In this document: positions 52,463 to 61,262 of the stretch, one piece after another
How positions within the stretch are numbered: the first letter of the stretch is position 1
Layout of the letters: each line of letters starts with the position of its first letter
NCBI RefSeq assembly: GCF_003732425.1
Contig: NZ_MOBX01000014.1
Coordinates: 1 to 64,000 of the forward strand
Direction of reading: 5' to 3'
Source of the DNA: Pseudomonas fluorescens
GTDB lineage: Bacteria > Pseudomonadota > Gammaproteobacteria > Pseudomonadales > Pseudomonadaceae
DNA length: 64,000 nt
Notes under the pieces: model-generated
Told to the model about the DNA's origin: nothing
The model's database searches: none
Seen by the model: only the letters and a program-made list of their open reading frames with translations
Made by a program: the position numbers and the translations under genes

Positions 52463-53752
52463 ATGAAGCTGACCTTCCTCCTGTTGCTGCTTTGTGCAAC
52501 GGCCCCGAGCGCCTGGGGCTGGTCGAACCATACGGTGGGCAGCTATCTGGCGTTGCAGGAACTGCCGGCCTTGCGCGATGCGCCAGCGGTCGAAGTCGAA
52601 TCACTGGAGCGGTTTCTCAGCGAGCAATACCCGGCCGTGCTGGCGCTGTTGGAGCAACAGGAAACCTTCGCCCGCGAGCACTTCAGTCAATACCCGCCAC
52701 GCCCCGACAGCCTGAAATTGCCCGCAGTGCCGAGTGACAATCTGCGCCACGATTTCTTCACTGCGTTGCGCATCAATCCCGAGATTCACCTGGCAATGAT
52801 CATCCAGCCATTACCCGGTAAAGACCTGCCCGAGCGCGAGCATCTGCAGGCCAATCAGGTCATGGTCGAGCAGACCCTGTCACCGTGGAATCGCCAGCGT
52901 TTCATCGTTATCGCCGAGCACGAAAAAGTCGCGCCGCTCGCCGTGCTCGCCAGCGCCGCTGATGAACCGGACTACGGCCACGACATCAATCTGTTCAGCG
53001 ACAACCCTGGCGAGGTCGGCGCGCTGTACGGCTTCGGCCCGCAACCGTTCGGTGATGCGCGTTTCCAGTACAGCTCGCAGGCGCCGTTCCACATGGGCTT
53101 CTTCCACGAAAGCCCCGTGGTGTACGCCGCTGCCGGTTTCCTCGAACGCAGTTGGCCGGACTGGCGCGCGTATCAGTACATGGGCCTGGCGCGACTGGCG
53201 TTTGCCAGCGGTCATCGGTATTGGGGTTATCGCTTTCTCGGCTGGGGCCTGCACCACATTCAGGACCTGACCCAGCCGTATCACGCCAAGCCATTGCCCG
53301 GTGTCGATCTCGCGAGTCTTTTGCTGCTGGAAGGCAAGGCCATCGCCGGTTTCGCTGAGGACAAACAAGCTTCCATCGAGCGCGTCGCCACCCGGCATAT
53401 GGAAGTAGAGAAGTACCAGTCGACCTGGCTGCGGCGCTTGCTACGCGCCGGTCAGCCGCATCCGATGCTCGCGGCTTACGCCGACGTGGCCCAGGACAAA
53501 ACCTACCCGCCGTACTCGGTCGACTACCTGCGCGAAGTGGTCAGCGCCGAAGCCGTCAACGATTCCGCAGCCTTCGACGAAGCCATTGGCCAGTGGCTGG
53601 AAACGGCGCCCGTCAGCAGTGATTTCAGCAGCGGCAATCAGCTGCAACGAGAAGACTTCGACCACCCGGCACTTAACCAGCAGTTGTTCAAGTTGCTCGG
53701 GCATTTCGGCGCGCACAGCCGGATTTACGTCAGCGCCGGATTGGCGCCGTAG
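52463..53752 (+). CDS. Exported phospholipase C/P1-nuclease-fold protein
   Basis: The 429-aa protein has a signal peptide ending SAWG, so the mature protein would start with Trp20 (WSNHTVGSYLA). Zinc-dependent phospholipase C and S1/P1 nucleases have just such an N-terminal Trp as a zinc ligand. HHIQDLTQPYHA at 264-275 matches their HxxxDxxxPxH motif, and YGHDINLF and FHMGFFHE supply further candidate ligands. It is probably periplasmic or secreted. Whether it hydrolyses phospholipid or nucleic acid cannot be decided from sequence; the neighbours favour lipid. Confidence 0.7.
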   Translation: MKLTFLLLLLCATAPSAWGWSNHTVGSYLALQELPALRDAPAVEVESLERFLSEQYPAVLALLEQQETFAREHFSQYPPRPDSLKLPAVPSDNLRHDFFTALRINPEIHLAMIIQPLPGKDLPEREHLQANQVMVEQTLSPWNRQRFIVIAEHEKVAPLAVLASAADEPDYGHDINLFSDNPGEVGALYGFGPQPFGDARFQYSSQAPFHMGFFHESPVVYAAAGFLERSWPDWRAYQYMGLARLAFASGHRYWGYRFLGWGLHHIQDLTQPYHAKPLPGVDLASLLLLEGKAIAGFAEDKQASIERVATRHMEVEKYQSTWLRRLLRAGQPHPMLAAYADVAQDKTYPPYSVDYLREVVSAEAVNDSAAFDEAIGQWLETAPVSSDFSSGNQLQREDFDHPALNQQLFKLLGHFGAHSRIYVSAGLAP

Positions 53753-53801
53753 CGCGCGGCAACGCACACCACAACAATAAAAAACAGGGAAGGAGGAACA
53801 G

Positions 53802-55760
53802 ATGATCAACACTCGATTGCGCCTGACGGGCGCCGCGCTCCCCGGTGTCGGCCTGGCAGGGCTGCTGCAGTTGTGCGCAGTCGATGCGGCGCACGCGGTG
53901 GAGTTCAACTTCATGGACAAGCAGGTCACCGGTTCCCTCGACACGACCTTGTCTTACGGCCGTTTGTGGCGGGTGCAGGGCCGCGACAAGACTAACGATG
54001 ACGTCAACACCAACGACGGCAATCGCAACTTTGACACCGGGCTGGTTTCCGAGGTGTACAAGATCACCTCCGAGCTTGAGGCCAATTATCAGAACTACGG
54101 CGTGTTCGTGCGCGGCACCGCGTTCTACGACACGCAACTGATGGACAAGCGCAACGACTACTATGACAACAACAGTCCTTCACAGCCGAGCCAGAGCTAC
54201 CCGCAGGACAACCATTTCACCGGTCAGACCCGCGACATCGCCGGCAGTCGCATCGAGATGCTCGACGCCTACGTGCACGGCAGTTGGGACGTTGCGCAAA
54301 TGCCGGTGACCGCGCGCGTCGGTCGGCAGGTGTTTAACTGGGGCGAGGGGATTTTCTATCGCGGCGGGATCAACACCACTAACCCGGTGGACGCCGCCAA
54401 GTACCGCTTGCCCGGCGCCGAAGTCAAGGAAGTGCTGGTGCCGGTCGAGGCGCTGAGCTTTAACATTGGCCTGACCGACTCACTGACCCTGGAGAGTTTC
54501 TACCAGACCAACTGGAAGGAAACCCGCATTGACCCGGTCGGCACCTTCTACTCGCAAACCGACCTGTTCGCCGACGGTGGCAACACCGGTTACAACAACT
54601 TCAGCGGCACAGCGCTCGACACGCCAGTGCCGGGGTTTGGCAACGTCATCGGTTTGTACAGTGCGCTGGGCAACAACCCGTTGCTGAACTCCGCCTTGCA
54701 AACCACTGGCCTGTACGCCAACGGCGTGACGCCGGCCTACGGCAACACGCTGAAAGTGGCGAGCGTCGGCAAGGACTACAACGCACGCAACGATGGGCAG
54801 TTTGGTTTTGCCTTTCGCTATATCGCCGAACAGCTCAACAGCACCGAGTTCGGTCTGTACATGGTCAACTACCACGCCAAGGAACCGACCATCGCGGCGG
54901 ATCTGGGCGGCTACAAAGGCATCGACATGGCTGCGCTGACCAACCTGTTGTCCGGTGTCGCCGGCAGTCAGGCCGGGGCGCTGGCCAATGGTCTGGCCAC
55001 GGCGGATGTGATGGGCAATATCCAGGCGCATCGGCGTTATGCCGAAGACATCCGCATGTACGGCTTCAGCTTCAACACCACGTTGGGCGAGGCGTCGGTG
55101 TTTGGTGAGATTGCTTATCGGCCCAACCTGCCAATCGGCGTTGCAGCCACCAACGATCTGATCGGTGACCTGGCCAACGGCGCAGCAGCAGCGGTGACGG
55201 GCAAGTCGGTCAATGTCGGCGGGCAAATGGTCACCCTCGACAGCCAGATCAATAACGCCGAGCGTGTGGAAGCGTTCAATACTTCGCTGGGGACCATCTA
55301 CAACTTCGGCCCGACGGCTTCGTTCGATTCGCTGTTCGGCATCTTCGAACTGGCCTCCGAACACCTGCGCGGCAGCAGCCTGCAATACACCGCGTATGAC
55401 GGCAGTCGTCGTTACTACGCCGGCACCGGTAACTATTCCTATGTGTCGGGCGGTGATCGTGACGATCAGGTCAACCGCAATTCCTACAGCTACACGGCAA
55501 TGCTCAACGGCACCTGGAACGACGTTTACGCCGGGGTCAACGTCTCGCCCTACATCGTTTACAAGGACGATTTCGAGGGCAATAGCTATCAGGCCGGCAA
55601 CACCATCGAAGGGCGCAAGGCCTACACGCTGGGGATCAAGGCCAACTACCAGAACAAGCTCGAAGCCGAACTGCAATACACCGAGTTCTACGGCGGCGGG
55701 CAGAACAACGGTATTCGCGACCGCGACAACGTCGGGTTCAACCTCAAGTATTTCCTTTGA
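53802..55760 (+). CDS. DUF1302 outer-membrane beta-barrel protein
   Basis: The 652-aa protein has a signal peptide ending AHAVEFNF. VTGSLDTTLSYGRLWRVQGRDK, ARVGRQVFNWGEGIFYRGGINTTNPVD and the terminal GFNLKYFL strand with a final aromatic residue mark an outer-membrane barrel of the DUF1302 family. It is paired with the DUF1329 gene, as in many pseudomonads and other proteobacteria, where such pairs lie with lipid, steroid or hydrophobic substrate catabolism. AGGAGGA precedes the ATG. Confidence 0.88.
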   Translation: MINTRLRLTGAALPGVGLAGLLQLCAVDAAHAVEFNFMDKQVTGSLDTTLSYGRLWRVQGRDKTNDDVNTNDGNRNFDTGLVSEVYKITSELEANYQNYGVFVRGTAFYDTQLMDKRNDYYDNNSPSQPSQSYPQDNHFTGQTRDIAGSRIEMLDAYVHGSWDVAQMPVTARVGRQVFNWGEGIFYRGGINTTNPVDAAKYRLPGAEVKEVLVPVEALSFNIGLTDSLTLESFYQTNWKETRIDPVGTFYSQTDLFADGGNTGYNNFSGTALDTPVPGFGNVIGLYSALGNNPLLNSALQTTGLYANGVTPAYGNTLKVASVGKDYNARNDGQFGFAFRYIAEQLNSTEFGLYMVNYHAKEPTIAADLGGYKGIDMAALTNLLSGVAGSQAGALANGLATADVMGNIQAHRRYAEDIRMYGFSFNTTLGEASVFGEIAYRPNLPIGVAATNDLIGDLANGAAAAVTGKSVNVGGQMVTLDSQINNAERVEAFNTSLGTIYNFGPTASFDSLFGIFELASEHLRGSSLQYTAYDGSRRYYAGTGNYSYVSGGDRDDQVNRNSYSYTAMLNGTWNDVYAGVNVSPYIVYKDDFEGNSYQAGNTIEGRKAYTLGIKANYQNKLEAELQYTEFYGGGQNNGIRDRDNVGFNLKYFL

Positions 55761-55777
55761 AGGCTACACACAGCCCC

Positions 55778-55867
55778 TGTGGGAGCGAGCCTGCTCGCGA
55801 AGACGCCGGCACATTCAACATCGATGTTGACTGACCCACCGCTTTCGCGAGCAGGCTCGCTCCCACA
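55778..55867. repeat. REP pair (family B)
   Basis: Inverted copies lie at 55778-55801 and 55844-55867. They sit between the DUF1302 and DUF1329 genes, inside what should be an operon. Confidence 0.85.
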
Positions 55868-55891
55868 GGTTTTTGCATTTTGGAGAAGATC

Positions 55892-57265
55892 ATGTTTCAC
55901 ACTTCAAGATTGACCAAGGCTTCGCTAGGGCTGGTATTGGGCCTGGCTGCTGGCACCGCTCTGGCCGCCATCACCCCGCAACAAGCCGAACAACTGAAAA
56001 CCACCCTGACCCCTATGGGCGCCGAGCGCGCAGGCAACGCCGCCGGTACCATCCCGGCCTGGACCGGTGGCATCACTCAAGCCCCGGCCGGCTACAAACC
56101 TGGTCAGCATCACCCGGATCCTTTTACCGCAGACAAACCGCTGTTCACCATCACCAAAGCCAATCTCGATCAATACAAAGCCCACCTCAGCCCCGGTCAG
56201 ATCGCGCTGTTCAACAGCTACCCCGACACGTTCCAGATGCCTGTCTATCCGTCACGCCGTTCGGGTTCTGCGCCGCAATGGCTGTACGACAACACCCTGA
56301 AAAACGCCACCTCGGCCAAGTTGCTCGAAGGCGGCAGCGGCTTCTCCGATGCCTACGGCGGTGTGCCGTTCCCGGTGCCCAAGGACGGCGTTGAAGTGTT
56401 GTGGAACCACATCACGCGTTATCGCGGCATCTACGTCGTGCGCCGCGCTTCCGAAGCGCCGGTGCAGCGCAACGGCAGCTTCGCGCTGGTGACCTCGCAG
56501 CAGGAAGGCCTGTTCAACTACTACCGCCCGGGCGGCCAGTTCGCCGACCTGAAAAACATCCTGTTCTACTACCTGGCCTTCGTGAAAAGCCCGGCACGCC
56601 TGGCCGGCGGTGCCGCACTCGTGCACGAAACCCTCGATCAGCTCAAGGACGCGCGCCAGGCCTGGATCTACGATGCCGGCCAACGCCGCGTGCGCCGCGC
56701 ACCGAACCTTGCCTACGACACGCCGATTGCTTCATCCGATGGCCTGCGCACCGCCGATGACACTGACCTGTTCAACGGCTCGCCGGATCGCTACGACTGG
56801 AAGCTCAAGGGCAAACAGGAAATCTACATTCCCTACAACAACTACAAAGTCAGCAGCCCCGATGTGAAGTACGCGCAACTGCTCACCCCGGGCCACCTCA
56901 ACCCGCAATACACCCGCTATGAGCTTCACCGGGTCTGGGTGGTCGAAGGCAACCTGAAACCGGGCGCGCGGCATATCTATTCCAAGCGCGTGCTGTTTCT
57001 CGATGAAGACAGCTGGGGCGCAGCACTGGTCGATCAGTACGACGGGCGAGGGGAGTTGTGGCGGGTGTCGATGGCCTACCTGAAAAACTTCTACGACCTG
57101 CCGACCACGTGGAGTGCGCTGGACGTGTTCCACGATTTGCAGGCGCGTCGCTACTACGTGCAGAACCTTGATAACGAAGAAGCGGAGACCGTGGATTTTG
57201 CGCAGCCGGTGCCGGAGGATGCGTACTTCATGCCGTCGGCGTTGCGCCAGCGGGGTACGCGGTGA
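55892..57265 (+). CDS. DUF1329 periplasmic lipoprotein-like protein
   Basis: The 457-aa protein has a signal peptide (LGLVLGLAAGTALAAIT) and mature start near TPQQAEQLKTTLTPMGAERAGNAAGTIPAWTGG, the DUF1329 hallmark, with FIDWLDD-like C-terminal strands (LDEDSWGAALVDQYDGRGELWRVSMAYL). LolB-like lipid-carrier folds are proposed for the family. GGAGAAG selects the ATG at 55892. Partner of DUF1302; the two may move a hydrophobic substrate across the envelope. Confidence 0.86.
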   Translation: MFHTSRLTKASLGLVLGLAAGTALAAITPQQAEQLKTTLTPMGAERAGNAAGTIPAWTGGITQAPAGYKPGQHHPDPFTADKPLFTITKANLDQYKAHLSPGQIALFNSYPDTFQMPVYPSRRSGSAPQWLYDNTLKNATSAKLLEGGSGFSDAYGGVPFPVPKDGVEVLWNHITRYRGIYVVRRASEAPVQRNGSFALVTSQQEGLFNYYRPGGQFADLKNILFYYLAFVKSPARLAGGAALVHETLDQLKDARQAWIYDAGQRRVRRAPNLAYDTPIASSDGLRTADDTDLFNGSPDRYDWKLKGKQEIYIPYNNYKVSSPDVKYAQLLTPGHLNPQYTRYELHRVWVVEGNLKPGARHIYSKRVLFLDEDSWGAALVDQYDGRGELWRVSMAYLKNFYDLPTTWSALDVFHDLQARRYYVQNLDNEEAETVDFAQPVPEDAYFMPSALRQRGTR

Positions 57266-57297
57266 GGATCCATTAACTTGTGATCGAACACGGCCCC

Positions 57298-57390
57298 TGT
57301 AGGAGCTGCCGCAGGCTGCGATCTTTTGATTCTGCTTCTGATTGTTCGAAAGCGAAGATCAAAAGATCGCAGCCTGCGGCAGCTCCTACA
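57298..57390. repeat. REP pair (family C variant, CCGCAGG)
   Basis: Inverted copies lie at 57298-57329 and 57359-57390. Both carry the same compensating change (CCGCAGG/CCTGCGG), so the palindrome is kept. Confidence 0.85.
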
Positions 57391-57437
57391 TTAGGCGGAG
57401 TTTTTTCCGGGACATCGGGGTGATGGGGCGGACGCAA

Positions 57438-57527
57438 TCGCGAGCAGGCTCACTCCTACAGGGGATTGGCGTCGTTCACATAATCTGTGATCAACACCAT
57501 TTCTTGTAGGAGTGAGCCTGCTCGCGA
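57438..57527. repeat. REP pair (family B/C hybrid)
   Basis: Inverted copies lie at 57438-57460 and 57505-57527, with the core TGTAGGAGTGAGCCTG. The sequence mixes the TGTAGGAG head of family C with the body of family B. Confidence 0.75.
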
Positions 57528-57557
57528 TGCGGTTGTAGCTTCAGCGCTGAATCAGGA

Positions 57558-59477
57558 TCAAACGCGGAAGTGGCTGACCATCTGCTGCAACTGACCACCC
57601 AGACGCGCCAGTTCAACGCTGGACTTCGCCGTCTCGTCACTAGCCGCTGCAGTCTGTTCCGACACATCGCGCACATTGATGATGCTGCGGCTGATCTCTT
57701 CAGCCACGGCGCTCTGCTGCTCGGCAGCGGCGGCGATCTGCTGGTTCATCGACTGGATATTCGACACCGTACGGGTGATGTTTTCCAGGGATGCGCCGGC
57801 CTTGCGGGTCAGCGCCACGCTGCTGTCGGTCAGGGCGCGGCTGTTGTTCATCACGGCCGAGACTTGCTGGGTGCCGTTCTGCAGGCCGGCGACCAGGCCT
57901 TCGATTTCTTCGGTGGATTTCTGCGTACGCTGAGCCAAACCACGAACTTCATCGGCGACCACGGCAAAACCACGACCGGCTTCGCCGGCACGCGCCGCTT
58001 CGATCGCGGCGTTGAGGGCCAGCAGGTTGGTCTGTTCGGCCACAGCCTTGATCACGTCCATGACGCTGCCGATCTTGTCGCTTTCCTGTTGCAGCACGCT
58101 CATGGCTTCGGTCGAGCGCACCACTTCGCTGGCCAGACGCTCGATCTGCGCGATGGCTTCGTTCACCACTTTGTCGCCTTCACGGGCTTCGCCGTCAGCG
58201 GCGGCGGCAGCTTGTGACGCTTCTTCGGCGTTGCGCGCGACTTCCTGCACGGTGGCGGTCATCTCGTGCATGGCGGTGGCAACCTGATCGGTCTCGACCT
58301 TCTGGCTGTTCACACCGGCGCTGGTCTGCTCGGTCACGGCCGAGAGTTCTTCGGCGGCGCTGGCGATCTGGGTGACGCCGTCGCGGATGCCGCTGATCAA
58401 GTCGCGCAGGGTCACGCCCATGCGCGCGATGCCTTGTTGCAGCACGCCGAGTTCGTCGCGGCGGGTGACGGTGACATTCTGGGTCAGGTCGCCGCTGGCG
58501 ATGCGCTCGACCACGGCCAGGGTTTCCTGCAACGGACGGGTGATCTGACGGGTGATGATCACCGCAGCAATGATGCCCACCAGCAGCGCCAGCAAGGTGC
58601 TGATCAACTGGAATGTCCGCGCCTGGGCGCTTTCAGCGTCACGACGATCGAGCTGGATCTGATACAGCTGCTCGCTCAGGGCGACGATGGTCGTGCCCTG
58701 GTCGGTCATTTCCTTACGGGCCTGCACGGCGTCGGTGTTAGCGTTTTTATACGCCATCAACGCACTGCGGTAGTTGACCAATGCGCTTTCCAGCTGACGC
58801 AAGGCGTCTTGCTGAGTGGTAGCGAAATGCACGTTCAGTGGCTTGAGGCTGGCGATGGCCGCGTCGATCTGGCCGACGGCTTTCTGCTCGGTTTCGGCGT
58901 TGGTGGTGGCGGTGTAGCCGCGCACTTCGTAACGGGCGAGGATGAATGCTTCTTTGGCGGCGCTGATCGCCTGGAACTGGTCGAAACGCTGTTCGCTCAT
59001 GTCCATTTGTTGCACGCGTTTGCTGATCGAATCGATCAGGTTGTACGCGGTCTCGGCGTTGACGCTCATGGTGTCGCGGGCGCTGTTGCCGGTGCGATAG
59101 GCATTGCGCATTTTGTTCAGCGACGTCTGGTATTCAGCGATGGTCGCTGCCTGCTCCTTGAGCAGTTTGACGTTTTCCGGGCTCTTGAAGCTGTTGATCA
59201 GCTTCTGTTGTTGCGCGGCAAAACTTTCAAGGGTGGTCTGCACGTTCTGCGCGGCGGTTTCATCGCCATTGGTCAGCATGTACTGCAGGCGCACCACGCG
59301 CAGCTTGGTCAGGCCGGCATTGAGCTGGGTTATATCACTCATCCAGTTGCTGCGGTCGATCAGGCCACCGAGGCTGGTCCAGCCCGTCAGGGCCAGCACG
59401 CAGGTCAGGGCCAGTACGAGGCCGAAGCCCAGGCCCAATTTCATGTTCACGCTGATGTTGCCGAACCAGCTATTCAT
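57558..59477 (-). CDS. Methyl-accepting chemotaxis protein with helical bimodular-type sensor
   Basis: The 639-aa chemoreceptor has a transmembrane helix at about residues 13-35, a long all-helical periplasmic region of about 250 residues, a second transmembrane helix around 285-310 and a HAMP domain. The signalling tip (AEQTNLLALNAAIEAARAGEAGRGFAVVADEVRGLAQ) is conserved. The sensor size fits the HBM type of McpS, which binds organic acids; the ligand here is not deducible. GGAGG precedes the ATG at 59477. No CheR-binding pentapeptide at the C-terminus (ends SHFRV). Confidence 0.9.
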   Translation of the reverse strand: MNSWFGNISVNMKLGLGFGLVLALTCVLALTGWTSLGGLIDRSNWMSDITQLNAGLTKLRVVRLQYMLTNGDETAAQNVQTTLESFAAQQQKLINSFKSPENVKLLKEQAATIAEYQTSLNKMRNAYRTGNSARDTMSVNAETAYNLIDSISKRVQQMDMSEQRFDQFQAISAAKEAFILARYEVRGYTATTNAETEQKAVGQIDAAIASLKPLNVHFATTQQDALRQLESALVNYRSALMAYKNANTDAVQARKEMTDQGTTIVALSEQLYQIQLDRRDAESAQARTFQLISTLLALLVGIIAAVIITRQITRPLQETLAVVERIASGDLTQNVTVTRRDELGVLQQGIARMGVTLRDLISGIRDGVTQIASAAEELSAVTEQTSAGVNSQKVETDQVATAMHEMTATVQEVARNAEEASQAAAAADGEAREGDKVVNEAIAQIERLASEVVRSTEAMSVLQQESDKIGSVMDVIKAVAEQTNLLALNAAIEAARAGEAGRGFAVVADEVRGLAQRTQKSTEEIEGLVAGLQNGTQQVSAVMNNSRALTDSSVALTRKAGASLENITRTVSNIQSMNQQIAAAAEQQSAVAEEISRSIINVRDVSEQTAAASDETAKSSVELARLGGQLQQMVSHFRV

Positions 59478-59567
59478 CAAAAATCCTCCAGAAACGTTAG
59501 GTTTCTTGTCGTCAGTTAGGCTGGAAGATTGTTGTTTTTTTGAGCCAGCAAGGGTGTTAGCAGGTTT

Positions 59568-59594
59568 GTATCGGCCGCATTTCCCAGAGCTGAA
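59568..59594 (-). promoter_or_regulatory. Sigma28 (FliA)-type promoter of the chemoreceptor gene
   Basis: On the minus strand TTCAG is followed, 15 bases after its first four bases, by GCCGATAC. This is close to the flagellar consensus TAAA-N15-GCCGATAA. It lies 91 bases before the start codon. Confidence 0.6.
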
Positions 59595-59728
59595 AGGATT
59601 TTGTCCTACGGAATTTGTAACATCGGATCCCAAGATTTTTTTCACATGGGTTTCACTGGCTGCCCACGCGCGCCTCTGTACCTTCGCCGCATCGAATGAA
59701 CCCGTGATGCAGTGGCGAGGCGGTTTTT

Positions 59729-60400
59729 GTGGAATTGAGACTGAGTCTGTTCGGCGTCAAACGCTCGATCGACCTGAGCGGTCTGGCGCGTTTTCGCAAC
59801 ACCTGGGTGGTGTTGGCAGCATCAATATTGGTGATCCCTCTGACCCTGTGGTTGCTGGCGCCGGCGGCGGTGCCGGATCTGGCCCACGGCAATGTTGCCG
59901 GTGCGCAAGCCCTGGCGACGGGTTGGGCCAAGGGCGAGATGATCGTGCTGGTGCGTCATGTCGAGCGCTGCGATCACTCCAAAGCCGCGTGCCTGAGTGG
60001 CAATGAAGGCATCACCGATCGCTCGCGCAGTGTCGCGGTGGCGGTCGGTGCGCGGTTCGAGCAACTGGGTCTGAACAACGCCGACATCTATAACAGCCCA
60101 TCGATGCGCACCGTGCAGACCGCCGGTTACATGTTCAACCATGCCGCCAGCGGCGACGACTGGTTGATCAATTGCCGGGGGCGCATGTTGCAGGACGCGC
60201 TGGCCCACAAGATCCCGGGGCGCAACTTGATTCTGGTGACCCACAGTGAGTGCATGGGGCAAATCGAGAAAGACCTCAACGTACCGACTTCGAGCGCGGG
60301 TTACGGCTCGTCGTTGTTCGTCTCCGCTGCCAGCCCGGCGGCTCCCAAAATGCTCGGCTTTATTGAAGCCTCCGACTGGCGCACGGTGAACACCCGATGA
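59729..60400 (+). CDS. Membrane-anchored histidine phosphatase (LPS heptose phosphatase-like)
   Basis: The 223-aa protein has an N-terminal transmembrane helix at about residues 26-48 and a histidine-phosphatase domain. The motif is RHVE (LVRHVERCDHSKAACL), with SMRTVQTAGYM and THSEC as second-half motifs. Ais/PmrG-like enzymes remove phosphate from core heptose. GTG start. It overlaps the PAP2 gene by ATGA, so both are co-translated and probably act on envelope phosphates. Confidence 0.78.
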   Translation: MELRLSLFGVKRSIDLSGLARFRNTWVVLAASILVIPLTLWLLAPAAVPDLAHGNVAGAQALATGWAKGEMIVLVRHVERCDHSKAACLSGNEGITDRSRSVAVAVGARFEQLGLNNADIYNSPSMRTVQTAGYMFNHAASGDDWLINCRGRMLQDALAHKIPGRNLILVTHSECMGQIEKDLNVPTSSAGYGSSLFVSAASPAAPKMLGFIEASDWRTVNTR

Positions 60401-61239
60401 AATCCCGCTTCTACGCTTACAACTTTGGTATTCCGCTCGCTTGCGCGGCGCTGGTGTTCCTGATGTTCGACATGACCAAAATCGACATCGCCTTCAGCAA
60501 CCTGCTGTTCGATCCGCTGACACAGACCTTCCCGCTCGACAAAATCCACTTCTTCGAAAAGCTCACGCACAAATGGGCGCGGATTATTCCCAACTGGACG
60601 GCGGAAATTGCCTTGATTGGCGCGCTGCTATCGGTGGTCTGGCCATTGGTCAATCCGCAGAAACGTCCGCGACTCGGCGCAATGCTGGAGCGCAGCAAAG
60701 TCGCGCCAGTGCTGCGCTTTGCCGCTGATCATCGTAGGGATTTTCTGTTTGTGGTGGTTGCGTTTGCCGTTTGCACCGGGGTGATTCACTTCCTCAAATC
60801 CCACACTAGCGTTTACTGCCCGATCGAGACCACGCTGTACGGCGGGAAAATGGCCCACATTGAGTGGTACAGCAATTTTCAACTGTTCCATGAAGCCGGC
60901 AGTGGCCGTTGCTGGCCGGGTGGCCATGCGTCGGGCGGCTTCACCATGCTGGCGCTGTATTTCGTGGCGCGACGCTATCAATGGCGTTTTTCCAGTGCCA
61001 TCTTGTGGGGCTCGCTGCTGCTGGGATTGGTTTACGGCACCACCCGCGTCCTGCAGGGCTGGCACTACATGTCCCACACGTTCTGGGCCGGAATCTTCGT
61101 CTGGCTGGCGTGTTTGCTGACGGCGCTGGCGTTCTACGGGCGTGCGCGGCTGGAGAAGCCTGTTTTGCGCAAGCACCTGCAATCTTTTAATGAGCAAGCC
61201 TCATCAGGGCTGAAAGTGCCGATCAATCAGTACGAATAA
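60397..61239 (+). CDS. PAP2-family membrane phosphatase (lipid A or lipid phosphatase-like)
   Basis: The 280-aa protein has five or six transmembrane helices. The PAP2 motifs are present: KSHTSVYCP (first motif with C in place of R, as seen in one Gram-negative subgroup), WPGGHASGGF and RVLQGWHYMSHTFWAG. It acts on phosphate groups at the periplasmic face. Its coupling to the histidine phosphatase and convergence with the ArnT-like gene suggest lipid A/LPS phosphate remodelling. Confidence 0.8.
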   Translation: MKSRFYAYNFGIPLACAALVFLMFDMTKIDIAFSNLLFDPLTQTFPLDKIHFFEKLTHKWARIIPNWTAEIALIGALLSVVWPLVNPQKRPRLGAMLERSKVAPVLRFAADHRRDFLFVVVAFAVCTGVIHFLKSHTSVYCPIETTLYGGKMAHIEWYSNFQLFHEAGSGRCWPGGHASGGFTMLALYFVARRYQWRFSSAILWGSLLLGLVYGTTRVLQGWHYMSHTFWAGIFVWLACLLTALAFYGRARLEKPVLRKHLQSFNEQASSGLKVPINQYE

Positions 61240-61262
61240 CCTGTGGCGAGGGCGTGCCAGAT

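Noticed and set aside
61241..61262. REP element after the PAP2 gene
   Set aside because: Only a truncated CTGTGGCGAGGGCGTG head is present, without a partner; too short to list as a repeat.
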